64,000 nucleotides of DNA. It comes from Sesamum alatum (taxonomy: Eukaryota > Streptophyta > Magnoliopsida > Lamiales > Pedaliaceae). The notes below the pieces were generated by a model. The model searched no databases. It worked only from the letters and a program-made list of their open reading frames with translations, and was not told where the DNA came from. The stretch covers positions 40,441,050 to 40,505,049 of the forward strand of contig JACGWO010000005.1 in assembly GCA_034509735.1 (NCBI GenBank), given 5' to 3'. This document shows positions 27,284 through 40,502 of this stretch, one piece after another. Positions within the stretch are counted from its first letter, which is position 1. Each line of letters starts with the position of its first letter. The translations under genes were made by a program, and so were the position numbers.

Positions 27284-30200
27284 CTACTTCTCCCTCCTCT
27301 TTCCCTTATCCCTGTATTGTTCACTTTGCATTGTAATGTTCAAGTTTGACAACATAACGTATCTCTTACCATCCTTCATGATGATCGGTCCACTTGAATG
27401 AGGCACAACAGGATCTGTGAATGTTTGGGAGTTAGAACCTAATCCGAATTTGATTATGACGCAAAACCAGTCGAAAAATGTGTACCTGTAATGGGTTTAG
27501 ATACAAAACCAGGTGGATGGCCAAGTATAGGAGGTGATGCCCTAATATTCAGGCTTGGATGCATAGCTGGTGGTGCAGGTGTAGGTACAGTAAGTGGCTT
27601 AGGATTGACATTATGAAAATGCATGATTAGTGACACGGGTACCTTGAAAAGACCATTGCAGGCACATTAGGCAAGCAAAATCAAGAAGAAAATATTCAGC
27701 AACAATATTTCAACATTAAGAAGATAACAGATACAACAACAATACTCGAACAATCACAATCAACAAGATAACAAATGAATATTCAACAGTAGGTTCAACA
27801 ACAATAAATGAATTTATACAAATGAATATTGAGCAACAAATGAATTTAAACAACAATAAAATTACAGATTCAACAACAATATTCAACACCAATGATTATA
27901 AAATTACTGAATTTAAAAAATGAATGTTTATAGAAATGTGTACCTGTACAACAACAGGTTCTACTTCATCATTAAAAATTGCTCTTCTAACAGGCTTCTT
28001 TTTATTCTGTAAGTTGCAGAAACAGTAAAAACACATTAGGCAATGAGGAAAATTATTGAAAAAAATGCATGTTTAAAAACTTACATCCAAATCAGCTTCT
28101 TTGTGAATAGCATCTTCTGGTTGGGTAAGTGGAGGACAATCTTCATTCACAATAACTTCATCCTGTTGAATCGGTGCAGCTGGAGGTTGTGAGGGAACAG
28201 GATCCGGTTGAGGTTGTGAGGGAATAGGATCATCGTCTTGAGGGAATTCTTTAGCAAATTTCTTCCATTTGCAGCCTTTTATGTTATGTCCCTCTTCACC
28301 ACAAAACTTGCAGTTCACCTTCCCCCTTTGCCTTGGCAATCTCTTGATTCCACTTGCAGTTGTTGCAGCTTTCTTGCCCTTCCTAACCTCATCTTGTTCT
28401 ACTCTTCTTGCCCTTGCAGGCCTCCATTTTTTCCTGCCAGAATTTGGAGGCAAAGGTGGGATATAACCAGCCTTTTCCCACAAATCTACTCCATCCAGAG
28501 ACATCAACACTGGTATATATACTTTGTAGAAAGTTTCCACATGATAACACTCGTGCACAAAGTCTTCAGGGTCCAACACTTGTGCAGAAATTGCACTCAT
28601 TCCATGGTTACAAGGGATACCTGTCAATTCTCATGCTCGACACGAGCAAGTGTGATTCTGCAAGTCCACGGTGTATCTGGCACCATCAAAGATTGAATCT
28701 CATAGTGCTTGTCATCTGACTTTATTGGAATACAGTCAGTCACTTTAGCTAGATTCCTGTCAACAATTTTCTTGATTTTTGGGCATAGTGTTTTCCCCTC
28801 CCAAAGTCGCTCAACCTTATCCCTAAGTTGTTGCATTCTTGTCATTAAGTACCCCCAAATCCACTCTAGCATGGTCAATATGGGCTTCTCTCTTGCTTCA
28901 AGAATGCAACTATTGAAAGACTCGCACAAGTTATTCAAGAGAAAATCGCATTTAGGATATGGGCTGAAATGGCTTTTTGAATATTGAGAAACAGGCTTGT
29001 CTTGTAATCATTCAAGACACCTCACATCTATGTCAACAATGTCCTACATAGCCTTATGAAACTGCCTGACTGTAGTGCACTTGGCTGCAATCCATAAAGC
29101 TTTCTTATACCCCAATCCCTTGAACCCAGCCGTCTTCACGTTGCCGTGAAGATGTCTGACACAAAATCTATTCTCTACACCTGGAAGCACCTTCTCAAAA
29201 GCTGGTAGGAGACCCTTTTGTTTATTAGAAATGAATGTGTATGTATCCTCCCTCACTATGTTTAGATCTTCTTTCAACAAGGTAAGAAACCATTCCCAAG
29301 ATTCCTTGTTTTCACTGATCACAAAAGCATATGCAAGTGGAGACTGGTTGTTGTTCGGGTCGACACCTACTGCAGTAAGAAGGACACCACCATGAGGGCC
29401 CTTTAAGTAGCAGCCATCAACACCTATGAATGACCTACATCCACTAAGGAACCCCGCCTTGCCTGCAACAAAACATATATATAACCTTTTAAACTTTTTC
29501 CTCCCTTCAACATCCGGTTCTTCTAAGTTAAGAATGATGGTTGAGCTGGGATTCTTCTTTCTCATAGCATCTGCATAATCCCACAATCTTGCGTACTACT
29601 GACTCCCATCTTCTTGTATTTCTTTCAAACATCTTCTTTTGGTCTTGTAGGCTTGATCTTTAGTCACATTACACCGCAATTGCCTTATGATATCTTGCAT
29701 AAACCCTTTAGCACTTCTGTTAGGATCAGATCTGAATGCCTCAATATATCGTTGTGCCAGCCAATTTACCCTCACATTCTTCACATTGAAAGTAGTCCTG
29801 CATTTGTGCACATGATTATATTCCTGAATCTGAAATCCAACTTCATGTCTAATCTTCAATGCATTAATATGCCAATCACACCCTTCGTCCTTGCATCTTG
29901 CATACACCTTCTGATTGTCATTTTTTGTTATTGTAAGGTTTCTTCTTGTCACGATGGCATGAGAATAAACAACATCCCTGAATTCCTTCTTTTAACCAAA
30001 TTTCATCCCAATTGCAAATTTGGGATCGAGTGTGTCTTCAGTCGGAAAAATTGGATCTCTGTTCTCGTTCTCTCCATCACTGTTTTTTTGGCTATCAAAT
30101 TCATCTGCATCTCCATCTTCACTCTGATCATCACTGTCAAATCTATTGACATCTTCTTGGTCTTTCTCTAACAACCCAACCCATTCAACATCCTTGTCTA

Positions 30201-30813
30201 TGTTGTCATCAAAATATTCATTATCATCTGAATAGTCAACACTATCATCAATATCAAACTCATCATCCTCTGAGTCCAACCCACATTTATTCATGTCCCA
30301 GTCCACCCAATCAGACCCCTGCCCATCCCCACCCTCTGTTGTTAACTTACCCTTCCCTTTATCCTTCACATTATGCACCAGCCCTTCATCAACGACAACA
30401 TTTTTCCCCTTATCACCCACCACATTATCCCCCTCAATTTCAGCAACAATTTTTGGGTCTCTAACAGCATCAACTTATACTTTAACCTCCCTCCCATACC
30501 TATCTACAAGTAAATATAGGTTTGTTTCAAAGCATACTTCTCTAAACTTGTTCAACATATCAATCCTGAAGTATCTTTTCTGCCCCACATATCCCAATTG
30601 TTCACAACACTCATCAAGAACCAACATTGTAAAGGTAGTCCTATCCATAAAGTCAAAAATACTTTCCCTGCCCCGTCTATATTCAGCAGCTGGGTAAAAC
30701 AGTAATTTACCCCCATGATTTATTCTCAGACTAAAAAGAAACTCATGCTCACCTATCAATCCACAACAGAAAACAATATTCCTTGACTCAATTAAAAGCA
30801 CAATAATGAGCAT
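27284..30813 (-). pseudogene. MULE (MuDR-type) transposase gene, interrupted
   Basis: Domains in order on the minus strand: a PB1-like N-terminal region (30813-30475); an acidic linker (30423-29992); a MuDR DNA-binding domain (29952-29596, C-x4-C-x-W near KDEGCDWHI); a transposase core (29586-29044, with FIGVDGCYLKG and the CVRHLHGN motif); a SWIM finger (CNHGMSA) and a CCHC knuckle (CKFCGEEGHNIKGC) in 28627-28085. Three small downstream exons (28006-27944, 27642-27486, 27414-27284) have consensus splice sites and encode a proline-rich tail. In-frame stops separate the PB1-like, acidic, DNA-binding and transposase segments, more stops occur near 29040, and a frame change occurs near 28625. 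Where active MULEs usually have SDRQKGL this copy reads SNKQKGL, so one catalytic Asp is probably lost. It is inactive. Confidence 0.88.
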
Positions 30814-31507
30814 GAATTAAGAACAAATGTGGAGAGTTTTCATAATTTCAATACTCAGTATTTGTATTAATGTTCAAAATAAACAGCACTGTAATAACAG
30901 TATCAAGTGTCTGAGTAAACTCACAACAAAATAACAGTATCTAGAAAGCATGAACTCATGTACCTCACCCACTACAATAATATTGTCAAAAACATCATGT
31001 ACCCCACCCGCTTTAATTTATTCCAAATTCACATAACCAATACTCATTTTAAGGGGAAAATGGGAAGGGGACCACTGCACACAGTCAATAAAAAAACATA
31101 TACGACCGACAGCCATTTTCAGCAACCCAAGAATCTCCAACAAACATCACAACAAAATAAGTAAAATACATTTTTTTCAACAACACAAACAACTACAAAA
31201 CAAAAAGAAAAGAACAAGAAATCAAAAACGCGACTTACCGTAATCTGGGACACCCGCCATCGACAACCAAGCAGGTCGAAAAGTCATCATTAACGCCATT
31301 CTTCAAAGGAACCTCCAAATCACGACATGGGTAAGTGGGATTAGGTTTTTATGCAAGAAAAAACACAGATTTATGGTTTAATTTTGCGATTTCTTCCTAG
31401 GGTTTTTTTCGGTTTTTGAAAGCGAAAAAAGTGGAAGGAAGAATCCTTTCTCTCGTTTTCTTTCGTCTGCTGAAAGTCAAAAGAGACCCCCCCAAGTCAC
31501 GTGACTA

Positions 31508-31671
31508 ACTAGATGTTAACGGGAGTTAACGTGCATGTGCAATTCCGTTAAGTTGGGACTAAAAAGGTTGAAAATCGTGTCTTATGAGACTAAAACAGCT
31601 ACCTGTCTAAGTTGTGGTATCAAAAAAAAATAATGATCCTATTTTATGGGACCAAAAAAGCATTTGCCCTC
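31508..31671 (-). repeat. Right TIR of the MULE
   Basis: Inverted copy of 24723-24885, ending in GCATTTGCCCTC. On the minus strand it begins with the same GGGCAAATGC end. Confidence 0.85.
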
Positions 31672-31680
31672 TGTTTTTTC

Positions 31681-32614
31681 ATGGCTTAAAAGTTGTTACC
31701 AAAATTACCCCTTTCATTTACTTTTGTTTGGTGAGCTTTCAAAATTCTCATTCTCGATCTTCCTTTACCCGTTTCAATTCTCTTCTATTCGCATCAGCCA
31801 TTTCAGTTTCTATTGTAAAGATTAAAGTGGGGAAGGTGCGTAACATTAATATAACTGTAGTAAATAAAACTCTCATATTAAGGACCTGAACAATTGAATG
31901 ATGAAAGTCAATAATTAAAGAGAGGAGGATCCTTAATCAATTAGAGAATTGACTTGTTTATATATTCTTTGTTTGTTATTGGTTTAATTTCTCCTGTATG
32001 TATAATCACTAGAAAAAAAATCAATATTAGCTACATTTTTAATGATCATGACTAAAAAATGTGATAAATAACTATTATTAACTACGGTTAAATAAAAATC
32101 GATGCAAAAACTAGCTTTTCCACTATGAAAAACTTATTTGCCATGCAATTCACTACGGTTATTTAGTATTAACCATAGCAATTAGCCATGATTAAATGTC
32201 ATATTTTTTGTAGTGAGTGGAGCCAAAAAATTTCTTTTATTTCACGTGAGGCAAGTAGTCAGTCATTTAATATTTTCCAGTTTCCTTAATCCTCAATTGG
32301 GATAAAACGCATTAAAATCTGATTTACGCAGTAGGATTACTATTATACGCACACATCAAATTTGACTTTGAATTTTGAAACAATCTTATTAACCATATCT
32401 TCCTGTTCAGTAGAAAAGGAGTATAGTAATAAAAAGTAATTTGGTAAGTCAGATTTTTTGTGAATTTGAGATGGTGTGAATATTATTGGCAAAATTTGTC
32501 ATCGGTGTGTACAGTACGTTACATAAATATTATGAAGGCACAACACAAGAAGAAGAAAAAGGTTAGCATTGGGTTTGGAAGAATCATTGGTCATTCATTC
32601 TTAATTTCATTAGA
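31681..32614. other. Upstream region of the DUF789 gene
   Basis: This is an AT-rich region between the MULE and the DUF789 start codon, containing one CACTA-type MITE at 32007-32215. The promoter and leader must lie in the last few hundred bases. No other exon is recognised. Confidence 0.45.
32007..32215. mobile_element. CACTA-type MITE (~209 bp)
   Basis: It begins CACTAGAAAAAAAATC and ends AATTTTTTGTAGTG-like on the plus strand, that is CACTACAAAAAATATG on the minus strand. CACTA-class termini are therefore present at both ends, with sub-terminal similarity (AACCATAGC / AACTACGGTT motifs). It is too short to code. The 3-base target duplication is imperfect (AAT / AGT). Confidence 0.75.
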
Positions 32615-35470
32615 ATGTCGTGGTCGTCGTTGTCGTTGTCATCGTCGGCTTCCTCTTCTCCTGGGCCAGCGCCGATTCAATTTCAATCAAATCTGGATAG
32701 TTTTCTTCATTCTGTGACTCCTCTTGTCCCTACCAAACCACTTTCGCTGGTACGTACAACACATATATATATCTCAATAACATGTGAAGCTTTTCTATTT
32801 TATGAAACATATTGGTATTAGTATATGCTTTTCTTTTATGCACGGCTACACAATAATCTTAATATACTAAAACTGAAAATTCTTGCACGAATGTTTTCAA
32901 TTTTATTTTTTATTTATCAACAAATAATGACTTAATTAATTAATCCACTATGCATCGTAGGTATTAATTAATATGACTAATTAATTATTAGGATTTATTT
33001 GTAGCTAGCTTATGCGCATTAATGTATTAGGAAATTTAAGTCGCATAAATAAAAGTATGGCAAGCTACAAAAACAAAAAAGTCAACCCAAATATCCTTCT
33101 TGTAAGGAATTATAATATTTGTTAGTATTGACGAGAAAATATAAAAAGAGATTTGACATCAAAAAAGTTATTTGTTCATTATTATTATTTATGAGCTACA
33201 CATGTAGTAGTTCATGTGATAATTAATATGCTAAAACTAGTGCATTATCAAATTTATCCTAGCTAGCAATTTAATCATTATTGTTTTCAAATATATACAT
33301 ATAGTTTTTGTTATATTTCATTTGTTACATATAAGCTATTCATGATTAATTAAATATAATTTGACTTTTAATTAATGTTTATATATAGCATATTAATTAT
33401 TCTAGTAAGTAATCAAACTGTCTAATTTTGAGCGTGGGGCCAAGTTAATTAATGTTTAATTAATTAATTTGTTTGTTGGATCTTAATTTGAATTCCAATT
33501 AAAATGCGACAGAATTCAGGTGGCAATATTGGTAAGAGTATGGAATACTTCGTTCTTGAAGATGTTTGGCAATGTTATGATGAGTGGAGCGCATATGGTG
33601 CAGGAACTCCTGTGGTGTTTAATAAGAGTAATAGTAGTAGTCGTCGTCATGAGACTGTTGTCCAATACTACGCTCCATATCTATCTGCTATCCAGCTTTA
33701 CATGACAAACCTCAGGGATGATCAGACAACTACCTCAAATTCAATATTAATAGATTCTTCAAGTAATATCGACGTAGTCCACGACCCAACACCAACCTGG
33801 AATGGGAATCCTATTGCCTACCCTTACTTCCAATATTGCGAAACTATTTCTCCTTACTGGAGACTTCCTCTGGTCGATAAGGTATACATCAATTACGTAC
33901 AGACATGATGAATATAAATGATCATCAACTGTTACTTGTTTAGTACTGCGTGACATATTTTGTAATTATATAACTTAGATTGCTGAATTGGCTGACGACT
34001 TCCCCGGACTTATTTCAATGAAAAGCATTGATTTATCTCCAGCAAGTTGGATGTCTGTTGCATGGTAATTATTAAGAATTATTTATTTATTTTTTGCATT
34101 GAATTATATGTATATATATATATATATGTTTGATCATTCATGATCACCTTAATTTAATTCGTAGGTGTCCTATATATCACATCCCCTTTAAAGGAAAGGT
34201 GGAAGACTTGTCAACACATTTCCTTACATTTCACACATTATCTTCATGTTTTCACGGTACGTACATATCCATTCATTCTCCCTTTATTCTAAAATTATTT
34301 CTCAGATATATGGTTTTTGTTTTCCTAATCCTTTTGCATCAAATGAAGTCACTTGTGAGACTAGTAATACGATAATTAACAGAAATTGTACATGTGTGAT
34401 GCGATTATCTATTTTTGGCAATTATAAATATAGATCTCTCTCTCTCTACTATACATAACAAGTTAATGATCGATTTGGCAAGAGGGGGGAAACTTGCATT
34501 ATACATCCCACAAGTTAGTCTATTCGTGATTTTAGTCCCATTATTTTTTAACTCATCATATTGCATCCCATAACTTCAAAAAATTACAATTTTAGTCACA
34601 ATATCTTTAATTGCATTTAATTTCTGATGGAAACAACTTCAATTTCCTTCAAGATTTAATGGAGCCCGTGTTATGCACGTGCTCTTTCCATCAACAATTT
34701 GACATAATTAAGGCTTGGGACTAAAATTGCAATTCTTTTGGGGTTATGAGATGCAATGTGGTGAGTTCAAAAATACTGGAACCAAAATTATAAAAAGAAG
34801 ACTAACTTATGGGTCGTAAAATGCAATTTTCCCTTACTGGGGCCAAATATGCTATATAAATTATAATAGGAAGTAAAATAAACTTATTTTTTATTAGCAT
34901 ATAAGGTTATTTTAGTCCGCCAAAGTTGAATTTTCAAAACTGGGCGGGCATTTGATGATTTTAATAATAGAGAGATATTTTTATACCACCTTCATATTAA
35001 TACACAGGCAAAATGAATTTAACCCTTAAAAAAATGTTGTTTGGAAAAATCTGTTGCATCATTTGTATTGGTGTTTTCATAATGTTTTACTTCTCAGAAA
35101 AGCATTTTATCCATGCCAGCCCAGGTACAGATATATAGACTGATTATTGATCACATGTATAATATGATTGAGTTCATTGTTCTCTAATTGTGTAGATTAT
35201 ACTCGAGGAAACAATCATGTTTCTTTTCCATTTTTGGTGGAAGAGGTTCAACATGCTAAATCTGAAAATAAAATTTTGCTCCCTCCTTTTGGACTATCTA
35301 CTTTGAGGATGCAAGGAGATATTTGGATCAATCACGCTGCAGGTGATTTTGACAAGCTCATGAATCTTTATTGTGCAGCTGACTCTTGGTTGAAGCAACT
35401 TAAATTTCACCATCGTGATTTTGATTATTACCAGAAACAAAATCTTGAGGGGTCTTGTATATATAATTAA
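32615..35470 (+). CDS. DUF789 family protein
   Basis: Five exons: 32615-32749, 33513-33881, 33979-34064, 34165-34256, 35196-35470. They total 957 bases and encode 318 aa. The N-terminus is serine-rich, then FLHSVTPLVPT, YFVLEDVWQCYDEWSAYGAG and VVQYYAPYLSAIQLY, the typical DUF789 opening. Later come PASWMSVAW, CPIYHIPFKG, FLTFHTLSS and LPPFGLSTLRMQGDIW, then DSWLKQL near the end, in the family order. DUF789 proteins are plant proteins of unknown biochemical function. Frame is kept at every junction and no lesion was found. Intron 4 (34257-35195) contains a MITE. A frame open across the exon 1 donor gives a longer but false reading. Family assignment is firm, function unknown. Confidence 0.9.
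34487..34833. mobile_element. Long-TIR MITE in intron 4 of the DUF789 gene
   Basis: About 110 bases at each end are inverted copies. The left end starts GGGAAACTTGCATTATACATC and carries ACAAGTTAGTCT. The minus-strand right end starts GGGAAAATTGCATTTTACGAC and carries ATAAGTTAGTCT. Identity of the arms is roughly 75-80 percent by eye. This fold-back structure is like MULE-derived MITEs. It does not touch the splice sites. Confidence 0.75.
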
Positions 35471-36549
35471 GTGATAAATCATGATAAATACTGTTGGTTT
35501 ATTTTGTTTTATAGTTAAACCACTTATATGCTTTTGTGTAAACATGATGATTGATCTTCTTTTGCAACTATATACTGAAAAAGGGGTGTAACTATTTGCT
35601 AGAATTTGCTAATAGTGATTATGATACTTTCTAATTAGCACCAAAGTGAATACCTTTTTTTAATCTTCTTTCTTTTTTCCCCTTTACCGGATCGAGCTAT
35701 AGCTTCATATATGGTACGAATATCAACTTTAAAGTAATAGACCAGATAGGTGCATGTTCAAAACTAAGGAAACGAGTACTATAAATTTAATAACTTAGTT
35801 TGAATTAATAGATTGGTTGGAGTTTTTCTTTCACTAATTTACATTTATAAAAAAAAAAATATGATCGATGCAAATAATTTTGACCAAGTTGTAAAGTCGA
35901 TGTTCCAATTAGTTATTAGATCATTGGTTCAATTCTCATGAAAAAAGTTAGACATAAGTTACGTGCTTAAAATATCTTGAATTGCGTTCAGGTGGCTCTT
36001 TTAGGTTGTGGAAAGAAAATAAACTGAAAATGTGTTCAACCACAAAAAAAAAATCCTAAAATTAGTAACCCTTAAAAGTTGATCTTATATATCTTCTTCC
36101 ATTTTGGTTGTTGTATTCTAATACATATTCCTACACTAAAGCAAAGTGACCGAAGTGAAATCGGACTTAGGTGATATTACTGGGTCGTAAGTAAAATGGG
36201 TCTAAAACAAACTAATAACTGAAAAATCTAATTTTGCGAGAATAAATAATCTTTATCTCTTCTGCTTATACAAAATTCTAATACATTTCTATGACATCTC
36301 TAACTATATATCAAAGAAATAAAATTTTAGAACATCAGAGATCAATGCAGAAATAATTTGGAGAGCAATCGGAAAAGCCATGGAGCTTGGTTTTAGAAGA
36401 TTATTTTCTTTCAAATGAAATCAGTGCTGTTTGTGAGCTAATTATGAGATAGTGAGAGAAAATATCTTCAACTAATCTAATTGACTGTCCACGTCACCTA
36501 ACACCTAGGCACCAGTTGGCATTACTGAGGAAAAAGAGTAAAACGAGTC
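35471..36549. other. 3' flank of the DUF789 gene and approach to the retrotransposon nest
   Basis: AT-rich, with no exon recognised. The right part probably belongs to the Copia LTR whose inner end lies at 36687, but the outer LTR boundary could not be placed. Confidence 0.4.
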
Positions 36550-37620
36550 TGTACTAATAAAAATTCAAACAAAAGAAATGCGACGAACCACCTATGCACG
36601 TCTATAAGTTGGCGTCAACAAGAACTTCTTCCTGTTCCCTACTGAAAAAGCCCGAATCTTTGAAGTTGAAGCTGTGACATTCAACATATCCCCCCCACCC
36701 CCAACCTAAAGGTGGAGCGTGTGAGAACAAGTCCAACTTGGAGAATAGATGAGACAAAGATGTTGTGGGTAAAGCCTTGGTGAAGAGATCTGCGAGCTAT
36801 TGTTTGCCAAAAATATGTTGGGGACAAAGAAAGCCCCCTTTGGGAATAGAAGTATGAATCGCAGCCTTGTTGTCACTCCAACAATGAATGGAAGTATGAA
36901 TTGGAACTTGAAAATCTAGAAGAAGATAGTTAATCTAAAATAATTCGCAAACAACTAAACCCATACTTTGATACTCTGCCTTGGCCAAAGACCGAGAAAC
37001 AATAACTTGTTTCTTGGACTTCAAGAAATCAGTGAATCCCTAAGAAGATGCAATACCAACTAATTGACCACTTAGTATCACGGCATGAGGCCCAATCTGA
37101 ATCTGACAAGGCACTAGCTGAAGTGAGTTATTAGCAGGAAAGAAAAGTCTAGTGGTGGGCATACCTTTCAAATACTGCAGCAATAAGAGAGCAGCATCCC
37201 AATGTTGTTGACAGGGATGTTGCATGAATTGACTAAGCTGTTGAATAGCAAAAGAAATATCTAGTCTGGAAAACCCAAAAAATATGGCAATCAACTAATC
37301 AACCGTCTATAACAATCCGGATAAGGAGGGAGTGCACCTCAATCACTGTCAAAATGATGTCGGGAGGTAAAGGACTTGCAGCTGCTTTGGCATCCGACAT
37401 GTTGTAGTCGGCAAGAATGTCATGGAGATACTTGTTTTACGTAACACAAGTACCATGAGAAATACGGGCCAACTCAAGACCGAGGAGGTATTTAGCGAAA
37501 CCAAGATCCTTAATGGTGAACAAATCGTGGAGATAAGATTTGACTGCCTACACACATCTAGCCGAGGTACCTATAAGCACGACATCGTCACATACACCAA
37601 TCATACAACAAAATCTACAT
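36550..37620 (-). mobile_element. Copia retrotransposon remnant: LTR end, polypurine tract and 3' pol
   Basis: On the minus strand a polypurine tract (GGGGGTGGGGGGGATA, near 36690-36708) precedes an LTR starting TGTTGAATGTC. About 135 bases of this LTR recur at 43743-43885. To the right is decayed Copia pol: a fragment with LDISFAIQQLSQFMQHP (37294-37040), and further right, across frame breaks, coding sequence like the end of the reverse transcriptase with a degraded catalytic region near 37590. Stops and frameshifts make it a pseudogene. The host-side LTR boundary is unknown. Confidence 0.78.
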
Positions 37621-38211
37621 GAGCCTTCTTAATGAATAGACAATGATGTGAGAGGACAACCAAAATCCAAACTCCTCTAACTTGGATGTGATTTATATTC
37701 CACTTTCGGGAGGCTAGGTTACGCCCATCAAGTGATTTAATATTCCATTGTTGCGAGGACTTAGGGACCTCCCCGGAGGAGGGCTTAGGTGCCTGCTCAG
37801 AACAGAGCTTACGTACCCTAGAGAAGGATCTAGGTGTCTGCCCAAAGGAGAGCTTGTGTGCCTGTATGTGAGACGGGGCTTTTTGTGCCTGCACAAAACA
37901 GAGCTTAAACATCCCTAGAAAAGTGCCTGGGTACCTGCCCGAAGGAGGGCTTATATGCCTGTGTGGAAGACAGGGCCTTATCTTTAGAGCATGCCTGCTG
38001 CGGAGCAGGGTTTTATACATGTCTTTTATTGCCAAGAGCAAAAAGTATAAGTGCAGATATATGCATTTGAAAATTCTTTTCAAGAAGTAGACTTACCCGT
38101 GAAAGTAATATTTTGCAAAAAGAATGATTTTACCTATTTGATAGTACCTCGTCTTGAGGGGGTCCTGCTTGGACGCAGGAATTATTTTTTAGAAGGTTCC
38201 TGCTTTGGGGG
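37621..38211 (-). mobile_element. Internal segment of a retroelement with degenerate GCCTG-rich repeats
   Basis: This stretch and 41559-41830 share a style of degenerate repeat (AGGAGGGCTTAGGTGCCTGC, CTCCTGCCTGAGGGCAGGAG) and are continuous once the chromovirus between them is removed. They flank that element with the same GGGGG run. The stretch most likely belongs to the Tat-type element whose gag lies at 41832-42407, but no coding domain is visible here. Confidence 0.45.
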
Positions 38212-40198
38212 TGTGACACCCCCTACGTAACTACACTGTATTATCAGTAATTATACCCCTTTTTAATTTTAACCTGCCTTATAAGAGATTTCATTTAAAA
38301 TGAATATAATCGATATTATTAAACATATAACATATATATATATATATATATGATGATAGATGTTGTCAAAAGTTTATATCTACTACGCCACATGTATACT
38401 CATGTACAAACTCAAAAAGATGAAGGTTTCAGACTATTATAGAATCTAAAACACAAACCCGACAAAAGACTAGATGTTTAATAATCATATAGACAGAACC
38501 CTCGGCTTCAGATGTCACGGCTGACCCACCTATTCAGATCTATTTCACGACTTCCGATTTAACGTAGCTAGTCACCGTGATCTATCTCCTGAAAAATATT
38601 GGCAAGGGATGAGCTGCCTACTCAATAAGTATAGCTAATTAACTTATACACATACACGCACATACATAATAAAACGAGTATCATGCAATACAACGAATAT
38701 AAGAAATAACATATACCAATAATCATATATCAGATTATACATAATACTCGACTTTATTGTTATCTTTCTTAGGACCCTGCTTACCCCTGCTGGAGTGCAT
38801 CACTCAATGGTCTATGCCGGCTATCATCTCCTTAATCATAATATCTCTTTTTCTTTCCCTCGGTACCACACAGCACACAGCTCGTATGATACCCCATCAC
38901 CACTGATACCACACAACACACAGCTCGTATGATATCCCATCATTCATCATATCACACAGCACACAGCTCGTATGATATGTTACATCATCTCCCTTGATCA
39001 ATGACAACACACAGCTCGTCATTAATCATATCACCATAAGCCATTGCAGTATGCCCCCCAGTTAGGTAAGTCATTACTTATCTCAGTTCACAATATTCTC
39101 CTCACGCATTGTCATTTAAACCATCAAACCCCCATCGGTAACTTCAACATTCAATTTCATTTAAGAATCACATATAATACACATAATTACCCATCTACTT
39201 CCATGCACCATAATCACATATAAGCACTTAATGACAACTTCACAGTATAACAAGTAATCCAGACAAATTGCCAACAAGTCATAATGTCGTATATAACACA
39301 AGAATATATTTCCATATATATAAACATATATATATAAATATATAAATTCAATTAACTATACTTACCTCCAACTCAAAAGATCTCGTTAATAGGAGAAACT
39401 GCTCAGCCCTCTACTCTATCTTCACGTCCTATAGTAGGATATAATATATATATATATATATATATATTATTAATATATCAAAAACTGTTGTAAATTCTGA
39501 ATAAAATTACTAATTAATATTTCATTTATATAGAAATTCAAACCTCCATTTATTCCTCGTCTAAACAATTAGACATTACAAGCTTCCTCGATATGTTTTT
39601 AATTTATCTATTAACTCATAAGAGCTTTTTCTATCAAACCCCTCATGTTTTTATAATTATTGTCCTTTATACCATCCATAAATGAAATTACTACAAATAT
39701 CTCATATTTCTTTTTAATAATTATAATTTTCTCAAATACAATTCCCTAATATTTCTCAAATATAATCCCCTACTATCCCTATTAATTTCTACCAATTCTT
39801 CACTATAATGATAATTATTTTAAACACTGGTACATACAATTATGTATTTGATTAATAAACCCGACCAATTTGAATAGTCCATTATAACAACTACTAGATC
39901 TAGTAGGTTATATAATTTTATGTTATTAGCTATAATATTCCAGTCCAATTAAATATATGCCCGAATACTAATTTGTATAAATGCTCAAATTCAATAAATT
40001 TTTCGGTTAAATAGTAAATCGAATAGTACAAATCATATTTAATAAATGCACTAATTAAACAATGTTAATATAATAATTAATTTATAATTTATAATAAAAA
40101 TACTAACCTCGTTCCTCGGCTGAAGTTAACACAATTGAAAATTGTGTAATGTTTGTTTTGTTTTAAAAGTACATGTTTAATTTCTTAAATGCTAAGTT

Positions 40199-40234
<36 letters not shown>

Positions 40235-40489
40235 TTTTAATACATGATGATAGAATGATAGGCAGCCACGTGCTGCGTTAAATCAATTTCTCTTATTTTT
40301 TTTTCAATTTTATTAAAATTGCAATTTAGTCTCCAATTTCTATATATATTTATGTATTGAGCACAAATATTTAATAAAGCTCCAATTTAGTCTCCTTCAA
40401 GTTTTAATATATTTATAATTTCAACCTATACTTATAATTAAATTACTAATTAGTCCCTCGATTATGAATAAAATTATACGGACATCACA
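38212..40489 (-). repeat. Complete chromovirus 3' LTR (~2.28 kb)
   Basis: It starts TGTGATGTCC next to the polypurine tract and ends GGGGGTGTCACA on the minus strand. It is related to the LTR at 1-987. It contains TA microsatellites (38333-38350, 39440-39465, 40213-40231). Confidence 0.88.
38870..39050 (-). repeat. Tandem array inside the chromovirus 3' LTR
   Basis: Four degenerate units on the plus strand share CACACAGCACACAGCTCGTA and TGATATCCCATC segments. This is the inverted counterpart of the array at 240-470. Confidence 0.75.
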
Positions 40490-40502
40490 TTTCTCCCCTC
40501 TT
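40490..40502 (-). promoter_or_regulatory. Polypurine tract of the chromovirus
   Basis: Minus strand AAGAGGGGAGAAA lies directly before the LTR start TGTGATG. In LTR retrotransposons this primes plus-strand DNA synthesis. Confidence 0.85.

Larger units (their letters stand above)
24723..31671 (-). mobile_element. MULE (Mutator-like) DNA transposon, long TIRs, decayed
   Basis: Terminal inverted repeats of about 150 bases bound the element. Both contain a 30-base shared block that includes ACAACTTAGACAGGTAGCTG. The flanks are TGTTTTTTT on the left (24714-24722) and TGTTTTTTC on the right (31672-31680). They are 8/9 identical, as expected for the 9-base target duplication of Mutator elements. 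The interior carries a minus-strand transposase gene (27284-30813) and a nested probable solo LTR (25060-26996). Removing the LTR leaves about 5.0 kb, a normal autonomous MULE size. Confidence 0.88.
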
